This document shows, in pieces, positions 34,558 through 44,700 of a stretch of 57,819 nucleotides of DNA (positions are counted from its first letter, which is position 1; each line of letters opens with the position of its first letter). The DNA is from Campylobacter jejuni. Lineage in GTDB: Bacteria > Campylobacterota > Campylobacteria > Campylobacterales > Campylobacteraceae. The translations under genes and the position numbers were made by a program. The stretch is from positions 1 through 57,819 of the forward strand of contig NZ_NFOE01000010.1 in assembly GCF_002179635.1 (NCBI RefSeq), in the 5' to 3' direction. The notes under the pieces were generated by a model. The model was not told where the DNA came from, did no database searches, and saw nothing but the letters and a program-made list of their open reading frames with translations.

Positions 34558-34563
34558 TATAAT
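34558..34563 (+). promoter_or_regulatory. Probable -10 box of metQ
   Basis: TATAAT preceded by a TTAATATTTTT stretch, 33 nt before the metQ ATG, with AAGGAG at 34586-34591. It suggests metQ has its own promoter and is not cut off from expression by the pseudogene. Confidence 0.5.
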
Positions 34564-34596
34564 CAAGCATTTTAAAAACTATAAAAAGGAGTTAAA

Positions 34597-35367
34597 ATGA
34601 AATTGTTAAAATTGCTCACTGTAAGCACAATTTTAGGTGCAAGTTTATTTGCTAATGAAGTTATTACTGTAGGTGCGACACCTGTTCCTCATGCTGAAAT
34701 TTTAGAACAAACTAAAGATTTATTAAAAAAAGAAGGTTACACATTAGAAATTAAAGAATTTAATGACTATATTTTGCCAAATCTTAGCACAGATAGCAAA
34801 GAACTTGATGCAAATTTCTTCCAACATCAGCCTTATTTGGATGAGTTTAATACCAATAAAGGTACAAAATTAATTAGCGTTGCAAAAGTTCATATCGAAC
34901 CAATGGCAGTTTATTCTAAAAAATATAAAAACATCCAAGATCTTCCACAAAATGCTACCATAGCTGTACCAAATGATCCAACAAATGAAAGCAGAGCTTT
35001 AGATATTATCGCTAGCACCAAGCTCGTTAGTTTTGAAAATAGTGCATTAAAAACTCCACTTGATATTAAAGATAATCCAAAAAATATCAAATTTAAAGAA
35101 TTAAAAGCAGCACAACTTCCAAGAGCTTTAGATGATGTTGATTTTGCAGTGATTAATTCAAACTATGCTTTATCAGCAAATTTAAATCCTGTAAAAGATT
35201 CTATTTTAATAGAAAGTAAAGAAAGTCCTTACGCAAATATCTTAGTAACCACTCAAGATAATAAAGACAATCCTAAAATCAAAGCTTTAGTAAAGGCTTT
35301 GCAAAGTCAAAAAGTAAAAGATTTTATCAATAAAAAATACCAAGGTGCAGTAGTTCCTGCATTTTAA
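34597..35367 (+). CDS. metQ: MetQ, methionine-binding protein
   Basis: Periplasmic substrate-binding protein of MetNIQ. The 256-residue NlpA-family protein has a signal peptide (1-19, cleavage likely after SLFA) with no lipobox cysteine, so it is probably soluble rather than a lipoprotein as in E. coli. Family motifs are GATPVPHAEILE, LDANFFQHQPYL, VPNDPTNESRAL and YANILV. It has a strong ribosome-binding site and its own promoter. The bidirectional terminator follows. Confidence 0.93.
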   Translation: MKLLKLLTVSTILGASLFANEVITVGATPVPHAEILEQTKDLLKKEGYTLEIKEFNDYILPNLSTDSKELDANFFQHQPYLDEFNTNKGTKLISVAKVHIEPMAVYSKKYKNIQDLPQNATIAVPNDPTNESRALDIIASTKLVSFENSALKTPLDIKDNPKNIKFKELKAAQLPRALDDVDFAVINSNYALSANLNPVKDSILIESKESPYANILVTTQDNKDNPKIKALVKALQSQKVKDFINKKYQGAVVPAF

Positions 35368-35401
35368 AATAAACCTTGAGTTTAAAACTCAAGGTTTATT
35401 T
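35367..35401. terminator. Bidirectional terminator between metQ and ackA
   Basis: A perfect 17-bp inverted repeat (35367-35383 with 35385-35401, centre 35384) with core AACCTTGAGTTT/AAACTCAAGGTT, directly after metQ and overlapping the ackA stop codon. T-rich tails lie on both strands. It can end transcription from both convergent genes. Confidence 0.85.
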
Positions 35402-36580
35402 ATTTTTAATAAGTTCTGTGGTAATTTTAGCTATTTCTAATTCTTCTTCTGTTGGAACAATTAAAATTTTAATTTTAGAGTCTTTTTTACTAATCTCACC
35501 ATTTCTAAGTTGTGCATTTTTATCTAAATCTATATCAAATCCCAAATGCGCTAGTCTTTGACAAACTTTTGCTCTAACAATATTATCATTTTCGCCTATA
35601 CCAGCTGTAAAAATCAACACATCAACTCTAGGTAAAATTGCAAAATAAGAGCCAATATATTTACTCAAACGATAACAAAACATATCAAGAGCAAGTCTTG
35701 CTTTTTCGTTATTTTCTTCAATTTGCGCTTCAATATCTCTAAAATCATTAAACCCACAAATTCCATAAACACCACTTTTTTTGTTCATTATAGTATCTAA
35801 ATCAGATGGATTTAAATTTAATTCTTTTGCTAAAAATGGCAACACAGCAGGATCAATATCTCCACATCTAGTCCCCATAATCAAACCTTCTAGCGGTGTA
35901 AAGCCCATAGAAGTATCTATACATTTTCCATTTTCTATAGCGCAAACACTCGCACCATTTCCAAGATGAGCGCTAATTGCATTAAATTCATTAATATCTT
36001 TACCAAGTATATGTGCAGCTTGTTTACTTACATAAGAATGTGAAGTACCGTGAAAGCCGTATTTTCTTACTTGGTGTTTTTCATAAAACTCATAAGGCAA
36101 AGCATACATATAAGCATAATCAGGCATGCTTTGATGAAAAGCTGTGTCAAAAACTGTCACATTAGGAACTTTTGGAGCGGCTTTTATCATAGTTTTAATG
36201 CCTATTAAATGCGCAGGATTATGTAAAGGTGCTATGTGAGCAACCCTATCAATTTCTTTTAAAATTTCATCATCCACCAAACAATGTTTAGTTAAATTTG
36301 GACCTCCATGAACTATCCTATGTCCACACCCATCAAGCTCATTTAAATCATGTAAAATTCCACTTTGAGCAAATAGTTCATTTACCAATTCAATACCTTG
36401 CTCATGATCTTTAATCGCTAATTCTTTTTGGTATTTTTGACCATTTTTTAGATCTTTTAATTCTATTTTAGAGCTTTGCTCGCCTATTTTTTCCACTAAA
36501 CCAGATGCTAGGGCTTCATCTTTTTCAAAAAGCTTAAATTTAATTGAAGATGAACCTGAATTTAAAACTAATATTTTCAT
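35396..36580 (-). CDS. ackA: Acetate kinase (AckA)
   Basis: Interconverts acetyl phosphate + ADP and acetate + ATP. The 394-residue protein begins with the signature LVLNSGSSSIKFKLF and contains GHRIVHGGP, FDTAFHQSMP, HLGNGASVCA and FTAGIGEND. Together with pta upstream it forms the acetate overflow/switch pathway; the gap is 8 nt with AAGGAGAAAA before the ATG. Confidence 0.97.
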   Translation of the reverse strand: MKILVLNSGSSSIKFKLFEKDEALASGLVEKIGEQSSKIELKDLKNGQKYQKELAIKDHEQGIELVNELFAQSGILHDLNELDGCGHRIVHGGPNLTKHCLVDDEILKEIDRVAHIAPLHNPAHLIGIKTMIKAAPKVPNVTVFDTAFHQSMPDYAYMYALPYEFYEKHQVRKYGFHGTSHSYVSKQAAHILGKDINEFNAISAHLGNGASVCAIENGKCIDTSMGFTPLEGLIMGTRCGDIDPAVLPFLAKELNLNPSDLDTIMNKKSGVYGICGFNDFRDIEAQIEENNEKARLALDMFCYRLSKYIGSYFAILPRVDVLIFTAGIGENDNIVRAKVCQRLAHLGFDIDLDKNAQLRNGEISKKDSKIKILIVPTEEELEIAKITTELIKNK

Positions 36581-36588
36581 TTTTCTCC

Positions 36589-38058
36589 TTATTCTTGTGC
36601 TTGAATAGCACTTAAAATCACAGTATTAATAATATCTTCTACCAAACAACCTCTACTTAAATCATTAATTGGCTTTTTAAGACCTTGTAAAATCGGGCCA
36701 ATAGCTAAAGAATTTGCTGTTCTTTGCACTGCTTTATAGCAAATATTTGCCGCATTTAAATCAGGAAACACATATACATTTGCCTTTCCTGCTACTTTAG
36801 AATTTGGCATTTTACTTTTTGCTGTTAGCATATCATATGCTGCATCAAATTGTATAGGACCTTCTAGCTCAAGTTGAGGATATTTTTCTTTAGCTATTTT
36901 AGTAGCTTCTTTAATTGCATCCACGCTAACCCCACTTCCGCTATCTCCACTAGAATATGAAAGCAAAGCCACTTTAGGATCAAGTCCAAAAGCCTTAGCA
37001 CTATTTGCACTTACATAAGCGATTTCAGCAAGTTGTTCAGGGGTTGGATTTGGCATAACAGCACAATCAGCAAAAACCAAAACCTTATCTTCTAAAGACA
37101 TAAAAAACATACCAGAAACCAAACTCACATCAGGTTTTGTTTTGATAATTTGCAAAGCAGGACGAATAGTTTCAGCAGTAGTTGTACTTGCACCACTTAC
37201 CATAGCATGCGCTTTTTGAGTATGTACAAGCAAGGTCGCAAAATATGTTTTATCTTGTACTAACTTTTTAGCTTCTTCTTTACTCATACCTTTACTTTTT
37301 CTAGCTTCATACAAAAGCTCTTCAAATTCTTCATTATATTGAGAATTTTTAGGATTTATAATACGTACACCATCGATATTAATATTTAAACTATTAGCTT
37401 TAGCACAAATTTCATTGCTATCGCCTAGCAAAATCAAATCAACAATCTCATTTTGCATTAAAAACTCACTAGCTTTTAATACTCTTTCATCAAAACTTTC
37501 AGGTAAAACCACTATTTTTTTATCTGCTTTTGCTTTTTCAAAAAGCTCATAAGAAAATCTTGCCTGAGTTTTATAGGTATATTCTTGTAATAAATCTTGA
37601 GTAAAATCTTCATTTTCTTTTAATAAAACAAAGTCGCTAAGCTTTTGGCTTAGTAAGAAATTTAACATAGTATGATTTTCATCTTGACTTTTTGCATATA
37701 ATGGAGTATTTAGCTCTTTAGCTAAGGCTATATTTAAACTCAAATCACCCATCAAGCAAAAATCATCTACTCCAACCACTATAACAAAATCATTTTCTTT
37801 TTTTAATTTTTCATAATCTTGAATTATTTTTTTAAAAAAATCATTTGAATTTTGAGTAAATTTGCTTTGATAATCATTTTTTTCAAAACTACTAAAAAAA
37901 TCTAGTTTAGTATTATTTTTTGAGCATATTAAAGCAATTTTTTCTTTATTTTTCTCACAAAAAATAGGAAAATAAAAAACTATTTTACCTTGAACTTTTT
38001 CTAAAGACTGTGTTAAAAATTTCTCATCAACACAATTTAATAAAAACATGGATTTCAT
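36589..38058 (-). CDS. pta: Phosphate acetyltransferase (Pta)
   Basis: Makes acetyl phosphate from acetyl-CoA. The 489-residue protein has a reduced N-terminal half (DRTGG/P-loop-like domain degenerate, about 1-165) and the catalytic PTA domain (about 180-489) with VVLPESFDERVLKA, MVSGASTTTAETIRPALQ, SYSSGDSGSG and GPILQGLKKPINDLSRG. E. coli Pta has about 714 residues, so this is the shorter form. The frame extends 21 codons upstream to 38121, but the ATG at 38058 has GAGGAAAAA and starts MKSMFLL, so it is preferred. Confidence 0.94.
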   Translation of the reverse strand: MKSMFLLNCVDEKFLTQSLEKVQGKIVFYFPIFCEKNKEKIALICSKNNTKLDFFSSFEKNDYQSKFTQNSNDFFKKIIQDYEKLKKENDFVIVVGVDDFCLMGDLSLNIALAKELNTPLYAKSQDENHTMLNFLLSQKLSDFVLLKENEDFTQDLLQEYTYKTQARFSYELFEKAKADKKIVVLPESFDERVLKASEFLMQNEIVDLILLGDSNEICAKANSLNINIDGVRIINPKNSQYNEEFEELLYEARKSKGMSKEEAKKLVQDKTYFATLLVHTQKAHAMVSGASTTTAETIRPALQIIKTKPDVSLVSGMFFMSLEDKVLVFADCAVMPNPTPEQLAEIAYVSANSAKAFGLDPKVALLSYSSGDSGSGVSVDAIKEATKIAKEKYPQLELEGPIQFDAAYDMLTAKSKMPNSKVAGKANVYVFPDLNAANICYKAVQRTANSLAIGPILQGLKKPINDLSRGCLVEDIINTVILSAIQAQE

Positions 38059-38097
38059 TTTTTCCTCTTTTTTAACAAAATAATTGTTTTTTTGTAA

Positions 38098-38103
38098 TAT
38101 AAT
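38098..38103 (+). promoter_or_regulatory. Probable -10 box of flgH
   Basis: TATAAT on the plus strand, 40 nt upstream of flgH in the 85-nt divergent gap with pta, followed by a TAAGG ribosome-binding site. No GG-N10-GC sigma54 signature is seen, so sigma70 control is suggested. Confidence 0.4.
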
Positions 38104-38143
38104 AATTTTAAAATTCATCACAATAATATAAGGTTATAAAGCT

Positions 38144-38845
38144 ATGAAATTTAAAAATGTTAATTTTTACTTGTTACCTTTTGTAATGTTTGGTTGTAGT
38201 GCTACAGTCGATCCACATATTAATATGAAGCCCCCAACTTATGTAGAAGAATTAGCTCCAAAGCAAAATCATAACACCCAAAGTAATCCTGGATCGCTGT
38301 TTGGTAAAGGAGATAATCCTTTATTTTCTGATAAAAAAGCAATGAATGTAAATGATTTAGTTACCGTAGTCATTAGAGAGAATGCTACGCAAAACTCGCA
38401 AGGCTCTAAAGCTACAAGTAAAAACAATAATGTTAATTTAGGCGGAGGACAAATAACCACTGGTGCTGGACTTAGCAAAGCTAGAGATTTTATCAATGAT
38501 TATACAAATATAGGCTATACCACAGCAAGTACTTCACAATATCAAGGCACAGGAAGCCAAACTAGAAGTGAAAATTTCCAAACTACTATTTCTGCTAGAG
38601 TGATTAAAGTTTTATCTAATGGAAATTATTTTATAGAAGGAAGTCGTGAGCTTTTAATCAATGGAGAAAAACAAATCATTCAGTTAAGTGGGGTTATAAG
38701 ACCTTATGATATTTCTCAAGATAATATGATAGATAGTAAATACATAGCTGATGCAAAAATTCTTTACAAAACCGAAGGTGATATTGACAAATCAACGCGT
38801 AAGCCTTGGGGGACAAAATTCATGGAAACCATTTGGCCTTTTTAA
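38144..38845 (+). CDS. flgH: FlgH, flagellar L-ring lipoprotein
   Basis: Forms the outer-membrane L ring around the flagellar rod. The 233-residue lipoprotein has a signal ending in the lipobox VMFGC (Cys18) and conserved parts SLFGKGDNPLFSDKKA, NDLVTVVIRENA, GNYFIEGSRELLINGEKQ and LSGVIRPYDIS. It stands alone here, away from other flagellar genes. A hairpin spans its last codons. Confidence 0.95.
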   Translation: MKFKNVNFYLLPFVMFGCSATVDPHINMKPPTYVEELAPKQNHNTQSNPGSLFGKGDNPLFSDKKAMNVNDLVTVVIRENATQNSQGSKATSKNNNVNLGGGQITTGAGLSKARDFINDYTNIGYTTASTSQYQGTGSQTRSENFQTTISARVIKVLSNGNYFIEGSRELLINGEKQIIQLSGVIRPYDISQDNMIDSKYIADAKILYKTEGDIDKSTRKPWGTKFMETIWPF

Positions 38846-38857
38846 GCTAAATGGTTT
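38826..38857. terminator. Bidirectional hairpin between flgH and murF
   Basis: AAACCATTTGGC (38826-38837) pairs with GCTAAATGGTTT (38846-38857), a 12-bp stem with one G-T pair. It includes the flgH stop in its loop and reaches the murF stop. T-rich bases follow on the plus strand. Confidence 0.6.
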
Positions 38858-40257
38858 TACATGAAACTTGGCGCATCATTAGAAAATAAAATCAAATCTC
38901 CATTTTGGGTTAATTTTGATAAAGTTTGCACAAGTTGAGATTTTTCTTTTAATACATAAAAATCTAATGTAATATGTTTTTGTAAAATCACACTATTAAC
39001 TTCTGAAGTAATAATTACAAAATCAAAACATTCATTGATTATCTTACATAATTTTATATTTTCTTCTTCATTAACTTCAACTATACCAGGAGTTACCAAA
39101 ACTTTTCTTCCTTGATAACTTTTGCAAAGCTCATAGCTTTGACTCATACCTTTAAAATTTCCATTAAAACCATCATCTATGATAAATTTAGGTTCTTTAG
39201 AAATCACTTGCAAACGATGCTCTACTGCTTTTAAATTTGATACACTTTTTATAATATTTTCTATTTTAATTCCTAAATAATGTGCAAGCAAAATACACAC
39301 ACTAATATTATAAGCATTAAAAGCACCTAATAAATTCGCATGAAAGTCATAAATACTATCATCTAATCTTATTTTAAAATCTAAACCTTCTAAACTTGCC
39401 CTAACATCACTTAAACAATCATCATAAAATTCATTTTCATATAAGGTGCTTGAGTGCAAAAAGTATTTTTCTAAACGCTTTGATTTTAAAGCTTGTAACT
39501 TAGCACTGCGGATATTATCTTGAGTTTTAAAATACTCCAAATGCGCTAAACCAATCTCGCCAACTATGCAAATTTGAGGATTTAAAAACTCTGTAATTTC
39601 TAAAATATCATTTTGCTCTCTTGCGCCAGCTTCTACGATATAAATTTCAGTGTTATTTTCTAAATTTTCATTGATATCTTTTACTATACCCATAAAAGTA
39701 TTAACACTTTTTGGAGTTTTATAGCACCTAAACTCATCTTTTAAAAGTTCGTATAAAAAATTTTTTATACTTGTTTTTCCAAAACTTGCAGTAATTAGAA
39801 TAATTTTTAAATTTGGATTATCATAAATCTTTTTATTTGCCTTTTTTATAAATGTATTTTGGCTTATTTGTTCTACCAAAAAGCTTAATAAAAATGCGAC
39901 TACTAAAGCTTCTAAACCAATCCAAAAAAATGGCATAAATACTAAAGTAAAAAGCGACAAAAATAAAAAATAACGCTTAATTCTAGCAGTAAAAACCAGC
40001 TTTTTATCTAAATTTTTATATAAGTATCCACCATATAGCAAAGATAAAGCAAAAACTATAAAATATAAATAAAAATTTCCACTATATAAAGAAAACACAA
40101 AAGCAAAATAAGGAATTATTAAAAAATATAAATGCCACAAGGGTTTAGCAAAATGTAAAATTATGCGTGAGAATTTATAAGAGTACCATTGTAAGGCTAA
40201 AATCAGGTAAAATCCAAGTAAAAAATTCAAACTTAAAAAAGCTATCATACTAATCAT
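38857..40257 (-). CDS. murF: MurF-like UDP-MurNAc-tripeptide--D-Ala-D-Ala ligase, membrane-anchored
   Basis: Adds D-Ala-D-Ala to the peptidoglycan precursor. The 466-residue protein differs from ordinary MurF: residues 1-130 are four or five membrane helices instead of the soluble substrate-binding domain. The Mur ligase core follows, with P-loop TASFGKTS (156-163), YIVEAGAREQ, GEIGLAHLE, EHRLQ and DDGFNGN. The context supports MurF, since ddl, which makes D-Ala-D-Ala, is three genes upstream in the same run. It overlaps the hydrolase gene by 8 nt. Confidence 0.85.
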   Translation of the reverse strand: MISMIAFLSLNFLLGFYLILALQWYSYKFSRIILHFAKPLWHLYFLIIPYFAFVFSLYSGNFYLYFIVFALSLLYGGYLYKNLDKKLVFTARIKRYFLFLSLFTLVFMPFFWIGLEALVVAFLLSFLVEQISQNTFIKKANKKIYDNPNLKIILITASFGKTSIKNFLYELLKDEFRCYKTPKSVNTFMGIVKDINENLENNTEIYIVEAGAREQNDILEITEFLNPQICIVGEIGLAHLEYFKTQDNIRSAKLQALKSKRLEKYFLHSSTLYENEFYDDCLSDVRASLEGLDFKIRLDDSIYDFHANLLGAFNAYNISVCILLAHYLGIKIENIIKSVSNLKAVEHRLQVISKEPKFIIDDGFNGNFKGMSQSYELCKSYQGRKVLVTPGIVEVNEEENIKLCKIINECFDFVIITSEVNSVILQKHITLDFYVLKEKSQLVQTLSKLTQNGDLILFSNDAPSFM

Positions 40258-40993
40258 TTTTTAAAAATTCCTCATGTATTTTTTCATTTATAAAATCAGC
40301 ATGTTTTAAAAAGAAAAAATGATCTCCATCTAATGCAAAAAATTTCCCTTTTTGTGCTAGAGAATGAATAATCGCTCCACTTTTTAAAGGCGTAGCCTTA
40401 TCTTCATTACCCCAAAAAATCAAAATAGGATTTTTAAGTTTTTGAAATTCATTTTCCAAATTTTCATTAACAACCTTTTTAAAGGTTTCATACATCACTT
40501 CATTCATACCTTGAGCGTCTTTGCTAATAAAAAATTTCCTCCAAAAATCTCCGTAAGGAAGATTTTTTAAAATTTTAAATAAGGCTATTTTAAATTTCAC
40601 TTTAAAACTTTTTGGTAAAACTACACCTGCGCTAGAGAGTAAAATCAAACCTTGAAAATTAGTATTTTGACACATAATAGTCGCAACTTTTCCGCCAAAA
40701 GAATGCCCCATTAAATAATCTGCTTTTTGTTCTATCGTAGTTAAAAAATCTTCTACAACCTTGGCATAAGCATAAGAATCCATAGGTGCATCTATACTTG
40801 AATTTCCAAAACCAGGCAAATCTAAATAAATTTGTTTAAAATCACTCAAAGGTTTTTCAAAAGCTTGTTTCATAAGCTCTTTATTAGCACCCCAACCATG
40901 TAAAATAAGAATTGTTTTTTCACATTTTGGATTGATGATTTCATAACTTAAATTATAAAAATACCCATTAGAATATACTCTAGTTTTTGCCAT
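40250..40993 (-). CDS. Alpha/beta-hydrolase of unknown substrate
   Basis: A 247-residue alpha/beta-hydrolase fold protein. Oxyanion loop LHGWGANKE (31-39), nucleophile Ser98 in GHSFGGK, an acidic residue in FWGNEDKATP and the catalytic His in LDGDHFFF form the expected triad. Substrate cannot be told from sequence; ester or acyl hydrolysis is likely. It lies between the antitoxin-like gene and murF in a cell-wall cluster and overlaps murF. Confidence 0.85.
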   Translation of the reverse strand: MAKTRVYSNGYFYNLSYEIINPKCEKTILILHGWGANKELMKQAFEKPLSDFKQIYLDLPGFGNSSIDAPMDSYAYAKVVEDFLTTIEQKADYLMGHSFGGKVATIMCQNTNFQGLILLSSAGVVLPKSFKVKFKIALFKILKNLPYGDFWRKFFISKDAQGMNEVMYETFKKVVNENLENEFQKLKNPILIFWGNEDKATPLKSGAIIHSLAQKGKFFALDGDHFFFLKHADFINEKIHEEFLKND

Positions 40994-40995
40994 TT

Positions 40996-41211
40996 CTAGC
41001 CTTTTTTATCTTTGTAAATCTTTTCTAAAAGCATCACAGCTTCATTTAAACGCTCATATTCTTCAAAGTTCAAAAGTACAGCTTCAAATTTATTGTTTTT
41101 TACAATCACCACCCTACCATTTTCACTCTTTTTTGTTTTTTCAAGCATAGTACTGAAATTTCTTACCACTTCAGTTGCAGTATAAATTTCATCTTTGCTA
41201 AAAGTAGCCAT
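40996..41211 (-). CDS. Phd/YefM-type antitoxin-like protein, without toxin
   Basis: A 71-residue protein with the Phd/YefM N-terminal pattern: YTATEVVRNFSTMLEK forms the DNA-binding helices, and GRVVIVKNNKFEAVLLNFEEYERL is the strand-rich dimer core. These proteins normally pair with RelE/Doc/YoeB toxins. Here the flanks are ddl (2 nt away) and a hydrolase (2 nt), and no toxin frame lies between. It may be a domesticated regulator of this cluster. Confidence 0.75.
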   Translation of the reverse strand: MATFSKDEIYTATEVVRNFSTMLEKTKKSENGRVVIVKNNKFEAVLLNFEEYERLNEAVMLLEKIYKDKKG

Positions 41212-41213
41212 GA

Positions 41214-42254
41214 TTATAATTTACCTTTTTGTCCATTAATGCTGTGAATAAATGCATAATCAATCTTAATTTGCTTTTCTAATTCTATATTTTTAGCTAA
41301 ATTATTAATCACATTAGTAAAATCTTCAAATAAATAATTTGCTAATGATCCTGGATTTGGATTGATTTCATTTAAATAAACCTCATCATCTATCACAAAA
41401 AAATCACAGCGAATCAAAGCTCCTTTAAACAAAGGATTATAAATTCTTATAAAATTATCCCTTAGTTTTTGTTTTAACTCTTCACTAATATTTGCTTCAC
41501 TGACTTTAGAACTTTCTGAAAAACCTAAATATTTTTGTTCAAAATCTAAAATTTCATTTTTTCTAGGCTCTTCAATGATAGAAAATTCCATTTTTTCACC
41601 TATCATACAACCTGCTAAGTTATACTCTTTAATATTGCTTACAAATTGTTCTACTACAACATCCTCATCAAATTCAAAAGCAACATCTTTAGCATACTTA
41701 AGCTCGCTTTCATCTTTAACTATACTTATACCTATGCTACTACCTAATCTTGCAGGCTTTAAAATACAAGGAAAGCCCAAAGAAATATTTTGCTCTTTAT
41801 GTAAATTTAAAACTTTATAATCAAGTGTTTTTACCCCTACACTTTGTGCATAAAGTTTAGTTAAAACCTTATTAAAAGATAAAACACTAGCTTCTATGCG
41901 TGGTCCTATGTATTTTATACCATAAAAATCAAGCAAAGCAGCTATTTTGCCATCTTCACCATCTTTTCCATGTACAATATTTATCGCTATATCAATATCA
42001 AGTTTTTTCTCACCTAGCATAGTTTTTATAAAAAATCCACCCTGTTTTAGTATTAAAGCTTTTTCTTTTTTATAAGCACCACTACTAAAAGTTTTTGCAT
42101 TCATTTTTTCTTCATCTATAAGAAAAAATTCCTTATTTTTATCACAAAATATAAATTTTTTTTGCACTTTGAGTACTTTTTTTAATACCACAGCACTCAC
42201 AATGCTAATTTCATGCTCATAAGAATTTGCACCAAAAATTACACCATATATCAT
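41214..42254 (-). CDS. ddl: D-alanine--D-alanine ligase (Ddl)
   Basis: ATP-grasp enzyme that makes the D-Ala-D-Ala dipeptide for peptidoglycan. The 346-residue protein shows [15 protein letters not shown] (N-terminal GGxSxEHEVS equivalent), [43 protein letters not shown] and [13 protein letters not shown]. The GGxS position reads GANS, as in other Campylobacter Ddl. It is two bases upstream of the antitoxin-like gene and upstream of murF. Confidence 0.93.
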   Translation of the reverse strand: MIYGVIFGANSYEHEISIVSAVVLKKVLKVQKKFIFCDKNKEFFLIDEEKMNAKTFSSGAYKKEKALILKQGGFFIKTMLGEKKLDIDIAINIVHGKDGEDGKIAALLDFYGIKYIGPRIEASVLSFNKVLTKLYAQSVGVKTLDYKVLNLHKEQNISLGFPCILKPARLGSSIGISIVKDESELKYAKDVAFEFDEDVVVEQFVSNIKEYNLAGCMIGEKMEFSIIEEPRKNEILDFEQKYLGFSESSKVSEANISEELKQKLRDNFIRIYNPLFKGALIRCDFFVIDDEVYLNEINPNPGSLANYLFEDFTNVINNLAKNIELEKQIKIDYAFIHSINGQKGKL

Positions 42255-42270
42255 TATATTTTTCCTTTTA

Positions 42271-42822
42271 TTATGCTAATTTTTTCAAAGCCTCTTTAAT
42301 AAGCTCACTAGTATTTTTACTCTCACAAGTTCTTAAAACTTTTAAAATATTTTCTTGTTTAAAGCCAAGTGAAAGTAAGGCTGCTAAAGCTTGTGCTTGG
42401 TCTTGATTAGAATTTTCTATATTGATTTTTGCATCACTTAACTCAGTTATAATTCTTTTTGCACTCTTTGGGCCAATACCAGGAACCTTTTTAAATACAT
42501 TCTCATCGCCATTTTGTAAAGCTGCATAAAAAGTATTAGTATCTAAGCTTGAGCAAAGAGCCATAGCAGTAGTTGCTCCTATACCACTAATTTTAATTAA
42601 TAATTCAAACATTCTTTGCTCGTTAATGTCTAAAAATCCATATAATTTATGAGAGTCTTCTTTAATAATTTGAGTGATTAAAAACTCAACCTTTTGACCT
42701 TTTTCAAAATTACTTGAGCAAAAAAGTGATACATAAACACCATAACTTACTCCACTTGAAGTCTTTAAAATTACAAAAGTAGGCTCTTTTTTACTCACTA
42801 TTCCTTCAATCGCCACTATCAT
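42271..42822 (-). CDS. ruvA: RuvA, Holliday junction-binding protein
   Basis: Tetrameric junction-binding subunit of the RuvAB branch-migration motor. The 183-residue protein has an N-terminal OB fold (1-65), two helix-hairpin-helix motifs ([18 protein letters not shown] and [19 protein letters not shown]) and the C-terminal RuvB-binding three-helix domain (about 140-183). It overlaps the DUF342 gene by 4 nt. RuvB and RuvC lie elsewhere. Confidence 0.95.
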   Translation of the reverse strand: MIVAIEGIVSKKEPTFVILKTSSGVSYGVYVSLFCSSNFEKGQKVEFLITQIIKEDSHKLYGFLDINEQRMFELLIKISGIGATTAMALCSSLDTNTFYAALQNGDENVFKKVPGIGPKSAKRIITELSDAKINIENSNQDQAQALAALLSLGFKQENILKVLRTCESKNTSELIKEALKKLA

Positions 42823-44675
42823 TTAGCTTCCTCCTTGTAATTGCTAATAGAGCGAATTTCATAAACGCTTGTTCCATTTTCAGTATCTATTTTTTCAAGT
42901 TCAAAACATTGGATTTTTTCCTCACTATGAGGATGATAACTTAGCACTTTTCTAGGATTTAACAAATTAAATTTAATTTCATTTAGATCTGTCCATTTTC
43001 CGCTTTTATTAATAATTTTAGATTGTAAAAGTTCATCTTGAATTTTTTTAAGTTTTTCTATATTTGCTTTTTCTTCTTCTTTTGAAATTTCTATTTTGTT
43101 AGCTAAAACACTTAAACTTTCGATTTTTTGATTAAAATCTTTAATAGTAGCTTTATAAGCTTGCGGTATAGCTCTTTTTGCGCTCATTAGTTCTTTTACT
43201 TTTTGCTGTAAAATTCTTACAGAATCTTTACTAACATGAATAATATGCTTAGTATCTTCAATTTCTTTAGCTAAGGCTTCTTGCTCTTTTTTTAACTCTT
43301 CAATATGTAAAAGTATTTCTTCTCCACTTTTTTCTTTATCAAAAGCTTTAAGATCTTGAATTACAAGTTTATTGCCACTTCCTTGAATTTTTTCAATATT
43401 AATTAGACTTTTAGCACTACAAAAACAATTTCCTCCGAGCTCCTGTATATAAATTTCATCTGCAATAATCTCCCCACCTATAGCCTTTTTAATATTTACC
43501 TTTTTAGCTTTAATAATTCCATTTTCCAAGGTTTCAGCTTCTAATTCTTGAGCCTCACAATATCCTCTTAAAATATTAACTTCAACCTTTTGTCCTATAA
43601 TGGTGCTTTTATGATGCATATTACCCTTAAGAACCACTTTTTTACCTCTTAAAACAGAATCTTGAGCTATATTACCAGTAACTTCTAGCTCCTGAGCTTC
43701 TACGGTAATTCTAGGACCTACGGCATCCTCTAATGAGTTAGTGTTTTTGATCACAACAATTACTCGCTTATCAAAACCAGCCCAAATAGAACCCGTACTT
43801 TTAAAATCAACCTTATTAAATTCCAAATAATTTTCTATCTCATAAATAGATTTTCTTTGGATAATAAAACCATCTTTTTTGGCAATATATTTTATACTTT
43901 CATCATCTTCTTTTGTTTCAAAATTATCTGAACAAATAACTTTTTCTTTGTTTGTTTTTGGCGGAAGAGTTTTTAAAATTTTAAACCTTAAATCTTTACC
44001 ATCACTACCTTCTTTTGGCTTAATCTTCTCAATAGCCACCTCATCTTTTCCTATAGGTGCAACATAATTTCTATTCATCACGTCATTGTGTTTTTTTAGA
44101 TTTTCTAGATAGTGATATTTAATTTCTTCATTTGTAGGCTCTTGTGGATCAACTCCCTTACACACTTCAAATTCAACTTCAAAATCAAATTTTTGTTTTT
44201 CCTTAACTTTAGTATTAAAATCAATAATTTGTTTTTTAAAATCAAAATTCCTAAATCCAAGCAAATACTTCTCTTTTATCATCGCTTTATAAATAGCTTC
44301 TAAAAGCTCTAGTGCTAATTTATCATGAAAGGCAATAACTTCACTAGCTCTAACATTAGCTTTTAATAAAGTACAGATTTCGTTGGTATGCAAACTAATC
44401 TCAAAAGCTGGTGAGCGTACAAATTTTTTAAAATAAATTTCTATTTTATACTCTTGTTCTATATTTAAATCATGATTTAAAAATTTTTCATCTTCTTCAA
44501 AAATTTTCAATTCTTTTTCATTAACTTTTATCCATTCTTGATTATCATAAGTATAAGAAGTGTTAAAACTTAACAATCTAAAATCAAGCTCTTCAACTTC
44601 GCATTTATTTTCAGAAGCAAACATCAAAAGCTCTTTATAAGGGTCTTTAGTATATAAAATTTTCTTCTCTTCCAT
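42819..44675 (-). CDS. FapA/DUF342-family protein
   Basis: A 618-residue protein of the DUF342 (FapA) family, whose role in Gram-negatives is not settled; polymer-forming or cytoskeletal functions have been proposed. The central part (about 200-430) contains beta-helix-like repeats of short hydrophobic strands ([38 protein letters not shown]). A C-terminal coiled coil (about 450-550, rich in Glu/Lys/Gln) follows. No membrane segment or signal peptide is seen, so it is cytoplasmic. A TATAAT-like TACAAT box and an inverted repeat lie upstream. Confidence 0.8.
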   Translation of the reverse strand: MEEKKILYTKDPYKELLMFASENKCEVEELDFRLLSFNTSYTYDNQEWIKVNEKELKIFEEDEKFLNHDLNIEQEYKIEIYFKKFVRSPAFEISLHTNEICTLLKANVRASEVIAFHDKLALELLEAIYKAMIKEKYLLGFRNFDFKKQIIDFNTKVKEKQKFDFEVEFEVCKGVDPQEPTNEEIKYHYLENLKKHNDVMNRNYVAPIGKDEVAIEKIKPKEGSDGKDLRFKILKTLPPKTNKEKVICSDNFETKEDDESIKYIAKKDGFIIQRKSIYEIENYLEFNKVDFKSTGSIWAGFDKRVIVVIKNTNSLEDAVGPRITVEAQELEVTGNIAQDSVLRGKKVVLKGNMHHKSTIIGQKVEVNILRGYCEAQELEAETLENGIIKAKKVNIKKAIGGEIIADEIYIQELGGNCFCSAKSLINIEKIQGSGNKLVIQDLKAFDKEKSGEEILLHIEELKKEQEALAKEIEDTKHIIHVSKDSVRILQQKVKELMSAKRAIPQAYKATIKDFNQKIESLSVLANKIEISKEEEKANIEKLKKIQDELLQSKIINKSGKWTDLNEIKFNLLNPRKVLSYHPHSEEKIQCFELEKIDTENGTSVYEIRSISNYKEEAK

Positions 44676-44690
44676 AGCTTAAGCTTCCTT

Positions 44691-44696
44691 ATTGTA
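44691..44696 (-). promoter_or_regulatory. Probable -10 box of the DUF342 gene
   Basis: TACAAT on the minus strand, with AAGGAAG between it and the ATG at 44675. The perfect inverted repeat at 44701-44735 directly adjoins it upstream. Confidence 0.4.
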
Positions 44697-44700
44697 TATA

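Noticed and set aside
40996..41211. Complete toxin-antitoxin pair
   Set aside because: Only the antitoxin-like gene is present; the flanking genes are ddl and an alpha/beta hydrolase and no frame for a small toxin exists.
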